DNA of 64,000 nt. Source: Pseudogymnoascus destructans. Taxonomy: Eukaryota; Ascomycota; Leotiomycetes; Thelebolales; Thelebolaceae. Both the position numbers and the translations under genes were made by a program. The stretch is from contig NW_020167555.1 in the NCBI RefSeq assembly GCF_001641265.1, positions 62,001-126,000 on the forward strand. Direction: 5' to 3'. This document shows positions 48,815-58,504 of this stretch, piece by piece. The first letter of the stretch is position 1. The number at the start of each line of letters is the position of its first letter. Under the pieces are notes generated by a model that saw only the letters and a program-made list of their open reading frames with translations, had not been told where the DNA came from and searched no databases.

Positions 48815-49570
48815 ATGCGTTTCTCAGTCACCGCCACCGCGCTCTTCGCTCTCGTTGCAGCAACCCCGTCGGCCGCCAACCAATGGACCAGCCAACTCAC
48901 CAAGGACCTTCAAGGCCTGGCTTTGTCCACAAGGTCCATCTGGGGACCTACTGGAACTATCACCCGCGTTGATGGCCCTCTATTCGCGGATAACTTGGGC
49001 AACTTCCCTGTGGGTTTTTAGTCATCGTCCGTATAGAACAGTTTCTCATTCGGATTTATAGAAAATCGTCGGTGGATTGAAGGCCATTGTCAAGAAGGTC
49101 AACGAAGTGACCGCCAGCCTTCCCCATGCCTTTCCAGGTGTCGAGTTGAAGGACTTGTACCCAATCGATTGGGCATATGATGATGTAAGTCCAACCCACC
49201 CATAAGGAGTACCGTGCCTCTCGGATAGAAACTAACGCCCCATAGTTCCTCGTCGACCAGCAAATCCTCATGAATGTCCTGAACCTCAAGTCGCATAAGT
49301 TCAGCGACAGCATTCCTATCAAGGCTGATCCTCTCATCGCGGTCCTCAACGAGCTCGAACCCGCCATTAACGTAAGATTCCCCCTCCAAGACCACACGCT
49401 CATATGACTGACTATTTGCATAGTGCTTTGCTGATGCCGCCAAACTCCTGTTCCTACCAGAGCCCCACCTGCTGGAGAATAAGCGTAACACCCTCAGCAA
49501 GACAATCAAGGCCGTGGTTAGCAACTACAGCCCAAAGGCCCCTAAGGTCATGCGCACTTTCACCGCTTAG
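48815..49570 (+). CDS. Small secreted helical protein (possibly HsbA-like)
   Basis: Four exons: 48815-49009, 49062-49184, 49246-49371 and 49424-49570, 196 residues; all introns are phase 0. The N-terminus MRFSVTATALFALVAATPSAA is a signal peptide with a likely cleavage near residue 21. The mature protein is alpha-helical (LTKDLQGLALSTRSI, KIVGGLKAIVKKVNEVTASL, DPLIAVLNELEPAINCFADAAKLL), with a single Cys and no membrane anchor. The layout recalls fungal hydrophobic surface-binding protein A and related cell-surface proteins, but the family call is tentative. Secretion is well supported. Confidence 0.75.
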
Positions 49571-50098
49571 AGTGCCCAAGGGTAACTCTTTGTGGTGGCC
49601 AAGGCCAAATGCGGGGAGAAAAAGGAGTGTCGTGGGGAATATTTGTATTCGAAGATGGCGGGTTTGTAATTATTACGAGCTAGTTTGAGATTCATAAATG
49701 ACAGTGAATTTATCATTCTTTACATGATTAGCATCTTGATTGGCGGTTTTCTGGCCTCGTTATCACTAGACGATTCGGCGCGAGCAGGTCCGAACTGTAA
49801 ACACTTAACACTGGACAATCCGAAGGGAGCAGCCGCCTCAAACTATAAACACTTACCTCTGGACGATCCGGCACAAGTAGCCTGTCGCGTGTTTACTATA
49901 TTCCCCCACAGATCATCTGCCGCCGAGCACTCTAAATCCGGGCAATTTAATTATGAAACTTCGGAAAATACACAGCATTTCGCACCAATAATTTCATCGA
50001 CCCTATAGTATGGCAGTCACACGGCACTATCAATTTAATCGGCCAACTCTATTATATAGGGTTGACATTTCTCATTCAAATGCAGCAAGACAATCATC
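49571..50098. other. Intergenic with short direct repeat
   Basis: A repeated block (AAACACTTACCTCTGGACGATCCGGCA-like, about 27 bp) occurs twice at about 49799-49872. TATATAGG at 50053-50060 lies 39 bp before the AA9 start codon and looks like its TATA box. No gene. Confidence 0.55.
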
Positions 50099-50925
50099 AT
50101 GAAGATTGCAACCATCCTCGGTTTGGCCGGCACTGCCGCAGCGCACGGTTACGTTTCTAGCATCGTAGCAGACGGCGTCACCACTTCAGGTTGGCTTATC
50201 TCCTACTGGTATGACTTAGTGAACGGTATTCCCATTCCCCAGACCCCAGGATGGTACGAAGAGGCGTTGGACCTTGGATTCGTCCCCTCCCAATGAATAC
50301 CAGTATGTCTGTTGTGGCAAAACCAAGTCCAGACTAACAAAAGCAGAGACCCCAACATCGCCTGCCACAAGAATGCAGTCAGAACGTCTCGGCGACGGTT
50401 GCTGCGGGCGGATCCGTCAAGTTCCAGTGGACTGCGCGGCCGCACAACACCGGCCCTGTCTTGACCTAGGTTGCCAAATGCAGCGGAGACTGCAAAAATG
50501 CGGACAAGACCGCGCTCAAGTTTGTCAAGATTGATGAGTCTGGAATTGACCTCAGGTCTGGGCTGCTGGTAAGCTGATAGCTGACGGCAATGCGTGGATT
50601 ACTAAGTGCCAAATACTCTTGCTCCAGGTATGCCTGTCTCTTCTTTAGTCAGCCCCTTTTCGCCGGCCTCTGCTAACAATAACAGGCCATTATGTCTCCC
50701 GCCACGAAATTATCGCGTGCCACAGTTGCACTTCGCTTAATGGCGCGCAAAACTATCCGTTCTGCTTGAACATTGACGTGACGGGTTCTGGCACAGCAAA
50801 CCCGGTGGGAACTGTTGTCTCCAGCCTTTACGGCAAGAATGACCCAGGTATTTTATTCGACCCGTATGTCACGATGACGAGTTATAAAATCCCCGGGCCT
50901 GCTATGTGGACTGGGCAGTTCTACC
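50099..50925 (+). pseudogene. AA9 lytic polysaccharide monooxygenase, broken
   Basis: An intact signal peptide (MKIATILGLAGTAAA) is followed by the catalytic N-terminal His (HGYVSSIVADG) and the AA9 start ISYWYDLVNGIPIPQTPGWYEEALDLGFV, then a frame break with TGA at about 50294. The next segment, beyond a recognisable intron (GTATGT...CTAACAAAAGCAG), reads DPNIACHKNA, then SATVAAGGSVKFQWTARPHNTGPVLT, a TAG at 50467, and VAKCSGDCKNADKTALKFVKIDESGIDL. The last piece reads YPFCLNIDVTGSGTANPVGTVVSSLYGKNDPGILFDPY. At least three disruptions mean no functional enzyme. AA9 enzymes oxidatively cleave cellulose. Confidence 0.9.
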
Positions 50926-51042
50926 CAACTCGACAATTCCTATGTCTGCACTTGTGGATGGAGAAGTTCTGTTTCGTTGACGGATGTATATATTCATGCA
51001 CATACTATATGTATACTCGAGAGAGAATGCACATACCAACTT

Positions 51043-52034
51043 CTATTCCACCTCGTACCAAAACTTTAGTCCATGCAGATCACGTAGACTCTTCAGTGCC
51101 TCCGGCGTCTGATCTGGCCAGTTTTCTCCAATCACCTTCAGCACCTCCTCAAACATAATCTTATACCCCGCGGGCGTTATATGGAGGCCTGACAGATTAG
51201 CATCGCCACTTAGAACTTAGAATAAGACAACAAGCGTACCGTCATCTAAAAATGATTTCAAAACATCACTGAAGCCCGCAGCAATTGACCCCCCCGTCCT
51301 CATGGTACCCTCCAACCCACCCAGCCTTTGCCACGAAGACACTCCAGAGATCGACAACTGGCGTCCCCGTTTCTTTTCCCACCTTCGTCACGGCATCTGC
51401 GTAAAGCGCAGTGTTACGGTTGTATCTCTTCACCTCCGTATACCCATTCTTCACGTCTTCTCTGGCAATGAACGTCTCCTCGATCGGCGGAGGCCCTATG
51501 AGAATTATTCTCGGCGGGGGATCGTGCGCAGCAATTAGGGGATGCGAGATCATATCTCTAAGGTTCTGAGTAAAGTCTGGGATAGACACATACTGCGTGT
51601 CCACGAGAGGTGGGCCAAGATTAGAGTCATTGGCGCCAAAGAAGGTGGTGAGGAACCGGACGCGGGCTTGGGAAGGGGCCGGCAGGATGGCAGGTAGAAT
51701 TTCCACGGCGTTATTTGTGTTGTAGCCGCTACGAGAGGGTGTCAGTCAAAGTCATTTTTGTTTGGAATGGAATATAGGTTACCCAAACCCACGATTTATC
51801 ACATCTAGCTTCAACATATAGGCTGGGGGTAGGGTTAGCCTTGAAGATCCTTGAGGTGCTTAGCCGTACCATTTTGCAGGGCAGAGGCAAACGCAAATCC
51901 ATGCTCCTGGTCGTTGGATTTCTCGGTGATGCTGTCCCCTGTAACACCGTCAGTTTGAGCTAGTAGGAGGGTTCACATTCCATACCGAAGAGAAGGAACT
52001 GGTCGAGAGGACCAACTGGGAGCTGGCTTGGCAT
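51043..52034 (-). CDS. GDSL/SGNH esterase (isoamyl acetate esterase-like) with one-base frameshift
   Basis: Five exons: 52034-51986, 51938-51870, 51822-51783, 51728-51240 and 51188-51043. Block I FGDSITE (catalytic Ser), block II INRGFGGYNT, block III FFGANDSN and the C-terminal GLHITPAGY (catalytic His in LH) are all present. Summed exon length is 793 nt, one more than a multiple of three. The extra base maps to a G7 run (51289-51295), where dropping one G joins GYHEDGG to SIAAGFSDVLKSFLDDG. So this is a recent frameshift or a homopolymer read error. A hAT transposon sits 5 bp upstream of the start codon (first TSD base at 52040). Confidence 0.85.
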
Positions 52035-52749
52035 TTTGTATTACAATTAGGCTGCGCACTGGGTACTCACGAGTCGAGTAGTAGAATTTTTACTCACCCA
52101 GCTGAGTTACTCGCTCATGTCCCGAGTATTGTTGAATGAGGATTACTCACTTGCTGAGTACCTAGTATGGGTCTTTGTTGGAACAGGAAGTACCGTGGTA
52201 CGGGATCACACACAAATCATGTGGTTTCTCCAGTGGTCGGGACTTCTCACGGGTGCAACGGGGCAGGAATTCTCACACAGTATATAGCTTACTATAGCAA
52301 AATAAGATCGATTGATTAACTACACTATCTAATGGGCCTACGTGGCTATTTGTAGGCCTTTCGGAGGTTCTGCTTCGACCCCCCAAAAGCCCCCTATTCT
52401 GGTGGCTTCAGAGCTGAAACCCCAGTTGAGACTGTGGTGGTTTCCAGCACCGGTCGGAGATCCTGGGATGCCGTAGTGGATTATAGGGCCAAATACCACC
52501 GTATCCCACGCCCACGGCCTACTCTCCAACAGTCTTGGCAACTCAGTTATATCACGTGTTTGATTAGCCATTACTTATGTTAAAAACGGGGTGCGACTTC
52601 ATTGATCAAGACGCCACAACTCCAACTCCATTCCCATATTGTTGATGTCCTATTCCACACTATAACCTTTGGCCTTTAGGTACCAGGTTACCAGATGGTT
52701 GCCAGAACTCATCTGACCTTCATTCCTGGGTGAGAGACATTTCCATCGA

Positions 52750-53323
52750 TTAAGCCCACAGCTTAAACATCATATCCTGCAAACGCCGAACCAATATCAT
52801 ACCCTTTGCCTGAATTGTCACTCTCTTCGCATGAATAGCGAGGAGGTTTGTCACTATAACTGTTAGTATGTCCCTGTCACTATGTTTAAACATCATACTC
52901 TCAAATTCTCGAATGAGGAAGCATTCAGCAGCTTCCTAAAGAGCTAGGATAGCAGATTGCTGGAAGCGAAGATTGGACTTGAAGTCTTCTGTGATTTCCC
53001 TAACAAGACGCTGGAATGGGAGCTAGTATCAAGTTGCTGTCTTCTGATATCGCGGAGAGCCTTGGTGCCTATATGTTTATTAGAGAGTTCTGGTAATCCT
53101 CTGGTAATCCTCTGGTAATCCTCTTACTAGACTTTGTGCAGCGCGTGGCCTTCTGAGCATGATTGTTGCTAGCTTGAGATGAGCAAACTGGAGCTTTTCT
53201 TGCTGTGCCCACAGCCTTTTCCTGTCCCTTTCCGCCAAGCCCAGAGCCAGCCCGTAATCCAAGTGGCATCCTTGGTGCTATGCCGCCAGTTGATCTCCTA
53301 GCAGTTTGCTTGGTACGAGTCAT
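52750..53323 (-). pseudogene. Histone H3-derived gene inside the hAT element
   Basis: Exons 53323-53128, 53068-52899 and 52853-52750. The start reads MTRTKQTARRSTGG, clearly an H3 tail (K4 context kept, K9 position Arg, K14 position Ile), followed by an enlarged divergent tail. Intron 1 (59 nt) precedes TKALRDIRRQQ (H3 GTVALREIRRYQ). A small deletion and phase change follows, then LPFQRLVREITEDFKSNLRFQQSAILAL, a TAG where H3 has Gln (CAG-to-TAG), and EAAECFLIREFE. Intron 2 (45 nt, TACTAAC) leads to MTNLLAIHAKRVTIQAK and VRRL, ending at TAA. Both introns keep correct signals, so it was a spliced gene, not a processed copy. Confidence 0.87.
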
Positions 53324-53722
53324 TTGCTAATATCAAGGTGAGTTAGTAAAGTAAACACAAGATAAAGAAGTAGATCAAAAGATATGTGTACTTACAGTGA
53401 GTTTGTAGAAAGAATATTGCAGAAGAAGAGTATAGTAAAGAGGTAGAGGTTGAAAGGTATGTGTTTTATATGAAGGTGCGCATTGTGGTGTTGTTTTTGG
53501 AACAGTAATTCTTTGTAGGTGAATATTCCTTCACAAATATTTTTGTTTGCAACTTTAAAATAACCACGACCTTAGAACCACCTTCCTTGGTTACTCTCCG
53601 ATCTACACATTCTTCTTCCCTTTTGAGCCTTTACCTCTTCACTAGGACTTCAACTAAGTTTATTATCTTGATTCTATAGCCAGAACTTCTGGAGATCTCT
53701 GCTAATCACGTGTTTAGTTAGT

Positions 53723-55213
53723 ATGGCGAAACTCAAGGCACATGAAGAACTCTCCACTAATGCGAATACTATCAAAGCTCGCAACTGCGTCTCCAACCTT
53801 ACTGAAGATGAGAAGGCTGTTCACTTAGCACTCAAGGCTGACCATGCTGATCTGAGCTACTACTTAAAGAAGTTATATAAGTCTGCAAAGTGTAAGGATG
53901 CCTCCTTACCTAGATACTCGAAGAACCCGCCTCAGAGCTGTTACGGTCACCACAAGCATGAAATCCGACTCGGTGTGGTTTCGGACCAGTAGAGGAGGAC
54001 ATAGCGAGTTACACTATAGTGGGGGACAGTAAGGGTGTAGGGTTCAGGGTCGATGCGGACCTGTTGCGGTGAAAGGTTCAGGGCTAGGGTTGGGATAACC
54101 GAGTCGGGCCCGTTTCGGGTACTTAAGGAAACAAACTTAACGGGGTTCCCCCTTCATCTTTTTTGTATCCTTCGTAGTAGACCTATAGGATAGCATCCTT
54201 TTAGCCTCCAACTCGCACTCTCATATGCTATTACTGTGAGCTGGGTGCCCTGTGTCATTACACAAAGTATATCGCTGCCTCTACTGAAGACAAGACACGT
54301 CTACAGAATGAATTGAAGGTTGAGTGTATTTGTGTTCGGTAAGTTCCTTCTGGTAATCTCTGGTAGCCTCAATCTAACTATAAACAGGACTGAGAAGGGT
54401 ACCCATGCATCTTGCATTGCGAATCAGAAAGTCAAGAATATTAGCGCCTCTTCTTCTCCACAAGCCCCACCATCTACTCCGCCCAAACAACTTCTGTCTG
54501 AGCTTGCTGCATTTGAGGGTATCTCAAGTATTCCAATCGATGACAATCATAACAGCGAATGGGAGGATACTGAGGTTGAAGACGATTTGGAGTTGGAGCT
54601 TATGTTACAGCGCGAGATATTTTAAATGACGAGGCTGTTCTACCAGATGAGCTTTCCGATGAAGAGATCACTAGCACCCAGGCTCTCTTAACTCAAGCGC
54701 ACATTGATGTATGCTACCTCATAATCTGGTAATCTTCTGGTGATACTAATAGTTGATAGGCCCATGAAGAGTCCAATTTCCGCAAGTGGCAACATTTCTG
54801 GGATAGCTGTATCCACTCATATACGAGAAAGGCTGGAAAGCTGAGAAAGAAGCCTGAGCGTCTCTTTGAGTATATGCCGTGGATTGATGTAGAGGAAGGG
54901 TACGTCTCTGATCATCCTAGCAATCTTCTGGCAATACTAATTGTTTATTATAGCACTTTTCACGAGGTTATCCCACCACATAAATATTTCTGTTTGTACG
55001 AGCAGGCAGTTTGGAAAGTGGGCCTAATTACCAGGACCTGTGCAGTGGTACCCAAAGTCTTACAATCTTGTCGACAATGGATGGTTGCAAATATCCACTC
55101 ATAGTTCTAGCTTCAAAGAGGCGTTCTTACTTGTCTACTCTAAGAAGTTTGATAAGGAAAAGTGGGCTAAGGTATCAGCTGCACAGGATATGTTGTTCCT
55201 GGAGCTAGAGTAG
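53723..55213 (+). other. Unknown spliced reading frames carried by the hAT element
   Basis: A frame from 53723 (MAKLKAHEELSTNANTIKARN...) is cut by an LTR at 53939 and appears to resume after 54262 (KYIAASTEDKTRLQNELK). Introns with good signals follow: 54339-54388 (GTAAGT...CTAAC...ACAG), 54709-54758 (GTATGC...TACTAAT...ATAG) and 54900-54954 (GTACGT...TACTAAT...ATAG). Between them lie acidic and basic segments (HNSEWEDTEVEDDLELEL, FRKWQHFWDSCIHSYTRKAGKLRKKPERLFEYMPWIDVEEG). A later stretch reads SSFKEAFLLVYSKKFDKEKWAKVSAAQDM. Phase changes show decay. The family is not recognised. Confidence 0.4.
53939..54262 (+). repeat. LTR-like insertion A within the hAT element
   Basis: Starts TGTTACGGTCACC and ends GTCATTACA (TG...CA), 324 bp. 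Its last roughly 150 bp match, in reverse complement, the block at 55428-55635. It lies inside an otherwise open frame. No 5-bp duplication was found, so the exact ends are tentative. Confidence 0.6.
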
Positions 55214-55427
55214 AGGAGAACTTGAGTTGCTAAAGTTATAGCGCTGGAGTACCTTTCGCGTTGGAAAACCAGGTATTTAAGTACTTCATCGTAGCCAGAC
55301 TTCTGGTAACCTTCTGATAATCGAGCAATTTGCCAAATGCCATCTCAATACTCAGAGTTGTTTGATTCTGACAGTATTCTCAGACTCTTTTCCGTCTTCT
55401 CAACGACTATCCTCATTAAATTAAGTC

Positions 55428-55635
55428 TGTAAGGACACAGGGCACCCAGCTCACAGTAATAGCATATGAGAGTGCGAGTCAGAGGCTAAACGGATGCTAT
55501 CCTATAGGTCTACTACGAAGGATACAAAAAAGATGAAGAGAGGAACCCCCGTTGGGTCAATCTCCTTAAGTACCCGAAACGGGTCCGACTCAGCTAACCT
55601 GCCTTAACTCTTATCATGTGACCGTAACCTGCCCG
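55428..55635 (-). repeat. LTR-like insertion B within the hAT element
   Basis: Reverse-strand relative of the LTR at 53939-54262, sharing the CTGGGTGCCCTGTGTCCTTACA end, the TCGTAGTAGACC block and the GGTTACGGTCAC start. It is shorter by about 115 bp through an internal deletion. It forms a distant inverted repeat with copy A. Confidence 0.6.
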
Positions 55636-55689
55636 ACTCAGATCCTTTCCATCACTGAGGGACAGGCATCCTTACAAAGTCCCTGCAGG

Positions 55690-56075
55690 CCTTGAATATA
55701 TTGGCAAGTTAAACCAATTCGTCAAATGGACTAAGGATACACACGATATATTCATTGAGTGGTGGAAGCTATCACGATGGTATGAACAACACTCAGATCA
55801 TACTACAAAACTCCTTATGAAGATTGCATGGGATTCAACCAACTGGAGTTCTCAATACTGGAGAAGTTATCACCAAGGAGCAGACCGGCTTTCTGGAGAA
55901 CCATGTGTTATTTGTACTTATTGTTCGAAGGCCCTTACGCATCCTGCAATCAAGTCTGCTGGCCCAAAGTCTATGGCAACACATCTTGCATCAGACATTT
56001 GCAAAAAGAAGTCACAGATGGGAAGGATAGTCTCTATCAAATGCGAATCAATCAAATGCAACCTCAACAAGTAAG
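55690..56075 (+). pseudogene. BED-finger-like transposase fragment
   Basis: The open frame reads GLEYIGKLNQFVKWTKDTHDIFIEWWKLSRWYEQ, then CVICTYCSKALTHPAIKSAGPKSMATHL, a Cys-x2-Cys...His arrangement in the manner of BED zinc fingers that start hAT transposases. A GTAAGG donor follows at 56071. The catalytic and hATC dimerisation domains are absent. Call by pattern only. Confidence 0.4.
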
Positions 56076-56637
56076 GATTACCAGATTATTACCAGAATTA
56101 TGTAGGTTAATACCTATAATAAGATCATATTCTCACACAAGAGACATTTTATGAACAAGTTCTATACACAGTTATCTTGACTCATAGCTCATTCCGCTCA
56201 GTCGAGGATCCTCATCAAGACCCTATAAATACTTTAGGTATTAGTAGGTCTGGCCGGCCTCATCAAGCAAGGTGGAGGGATGTTCTTAAGCATATATAAT
56301 AGATAATAGCGTTCTAATAATCTTCTGATAATCATGGTACTTAGATAGAGGAATATACATGATTCGTTCTCACAGCTTACTAGAGATGGCGAGAGTGATG
56401 CTAATAGATGTAATACTTTAACTTAACCATAAAACAGTATTAATCGTATGAGGGACTGTTCACATGATGCATAAATCTTACACGTGATAGCCGAGTACTC
56501 ACCAGGTTTTTACAGAGTAACTGAGTATTGACCTCACTCACCGAGTCGAGTAAAAGGTTCAGCTACTCACCCAGCTGAGTAACCCACTGAGCGAGTGAGC
56601 CGAGTATTGAGCGAGTAGTGCGCAGCCTAATTACAAT

Positions 56638-57200
56638 GGCAATTTATACAGGCATTCAAACAGGAAACCGATGAATGCCACAGTCACCGTTTATTCGCAC
56701 GATGAGAACAACATGTCGTCTTTGATTACAAGCGCCATAAAACCCCGCCGCCAAGCTATTGCGCACCGCCACCATGAGAAACGCCTCAAAGTGCATATTG
56801 TACTATTCCCACCAATCGCTGCTTCCCCGTACAACCCGACCAAGCCACAATTGCCACGACTTGCCTGTGACTAGCGGTTGTCATATCCCTCTTGGTGCCG
56901 CGAGTTCAATTGCGACGGTGTTAGGCAGTGCAGCGACATGTATTCCTATTATAGAGCGAATGCGAGAAGGAACAAGCTTTACTGGGCCCATGTCTCATCC
57001 TTCGAATGCAGATAAGCATTTTAAAGGCCTGTTTAGGTTTCTGTCAGATCCATCGTGTGGTTGCCAAATGCGCGACAAGCATTAGAGGCATCTTCAGGCT
57101 GCGCCTCAAATTGCCATTTACGGAACGAGAGCGAAGGATGACGCGTAAGTATGATCTCTTTATAATTTTTCGAGTGTATATATCTCGAAAGACCAGCTCA
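56638..57200. other. Displaced esterase promoter and spacer
   Basis: Read on the reverse strand, the sequence beyond the hAT insertion has TATAAAT (about 56644-56650), which without the insertion would lie about 30 bp upstream of the esterase start codon. The rest is a spacer with no clear gene; the 5' exon(s) of the next gene should be here but could not be placed. Confidence 0.5.
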
Positions 57201-58067
57201 CTATGGTCTGCCTTCTTCTCCCCATCTCACGCGCCCTTTCTCAAATTTCACTACAATGTATCCACCAAGAGTTGCCTCCTTCTCCAACCCGTCACATACT
57301 GTCTCTGGAAGCATGGGAAACGAGGCCTTCTTGGCTGGCTGGCCCTTCACAGCCTCTGCGTTATTCGCATAGTCGGAAACACCGTGCAGCTTAACGCCTA
57401 CAACAATCATTCCAGTGGGGGGCTTGCTACTCTAATTCTCCAGAGCGTTGGACTTTCACCTCTGATTCTTGGCGCAGTTGGGATTCTCCATGAAGCGTCA
57501 GTCTACCCTCTCTCCCCACCTACCACTACCTAACATCTTTTAGGAGACGTGCTCGCGATCCCACCCTCAACCGGAAATTCGAATGGATTCTTGTCATCCA
57601 ATACCACCTCACCGTCATCGCAGCGATGGTCCTGGTCATCATGGGCATTGTGAAGTTGCAGGATGGGGCTTCCGTCGGGAATGTGCTAATGAAAGTTGGC
57701 ATGGGAGTGGTTCTGGCCTGCTGGGCCATCCTTGCAGTTTGGACGCTGCTCTCATTCCGGTCATCCCAAGAATACGCTGCTGGCGGGCTCTCCGCTGATG
57801 GCACAAAGGTTGGCCCAATATTCGTCCTAACTCGAACCCAGCTAACCCCGGATAGTTGCTCATGGGGTTGCTTCGGCTCTTCCACTCATCGCGCTACGAG
57901 AAATATTCGCTGCAGGCTCATCCTACGGGCCTTCATCTAGCTTCACCTCGTCTCTTGCAGTCAAGATTTGCCTTAGTGTCGTTCCTGAGATGCTCTCCAT
58001 CATCGTCCTCTCGGTTGCAGGCATACGCACACGTGGTATCGCAAATAAGTTTCAGAGGACGAAGTGA
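57201..58067 (+). CDS. Fungal multi-pass membrane protein (DUF7702-like), probably decaying
   Basis: The recognisable frame starts with CLWKHGKRGLLGWLALHSLCVIRIVGNTVQ and SVGLSPLILGAVGILHEA, then an intron (57497-57543), then RRARDPTLNRKFEWILVIQYHLTVIAAMVLVIMGIVKLQ and LACWAILAVWTLLSFRSSQ. A second intron (57809-57855) is followed by HGVASALPLIALREIF, LAVKICLSVVPEMLSIIVLSVAGIRTRG, ending at TGA 58065. After intron 2 the conserved block sits one base out of phase; a one-base deletion near 57862 would explain it. The true start exon is not identified. At least five hydrophobic segments. The family name is from memory; function unknown. Confidence 0.6.
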
Positions 58068-58504
58068 GTGTTGTATTAAGTGGAGGATTGGGAATATTTT
58101 AATGATAGTCGCTGGAATTACTAGCTGTTATACATATCCCCTTTTTTTTACTTCGAGGCAGCACGAGTATAACTATTGTCAAAGATTGGACGTGAAGGCA
58201 TCCCAGTGGGGTTATGTAAGAGAGCGCGTTCCTACTCCGTATATACGATTCCGGGCGGGGTTTGGCACTAGTGCAGACCCTCCGCCTTGGCACCGCAATG
58301 CACGTGATTGGAATATGCACGTGATGATGCTCGTGACAGGTTATGATCCTTGTCACTTGCGGCTGACGCGGCCCGTCATCGTTTCCGTACTACACATCGT
58401 AACTCGTCCAACATCTCGGGATACAACAAAATCAAACCATGTCGGATTTCTCACCACAACCAATTAGTCGCAGCGCGAGCCCACCCCGTGGGGATATAGA
58501 CCAA
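58068..58504. other. Intergenic
   Basis: No supported gene. An ATG-started 18-codon frame near 58438 ends at a stop and may be the remnant start of the adjacent Zn2Cys6 pseudogene. Confidence 0.5.

Larger units (their letters stand above)
52048..56629. mobile_element. hAT-type DNA transposon, 4582 bp, with cargo
   Basis: Perfect 13-bp terminal inverted repeats TAGGCTGCGCACT / AGTGCGCAGCCTA, flanked by a perfect 8-bp target duplication ATTACAAT (52040-52047 and 56630-56637), the hAT superfamily hallmark. Subterminal regions are dense in TACTCG/CGAGTA and ACTCAC motifs, typical transposase-binding arrays. No complete transposase is found; only a BED-finger-like stretch remains near 55900. Inside lie a histone H3-derived gene, unknown spliced reading frames and two diverged LTRs. 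It must be moved by a transposase supplied elsewhere. Confidence 0.9.
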
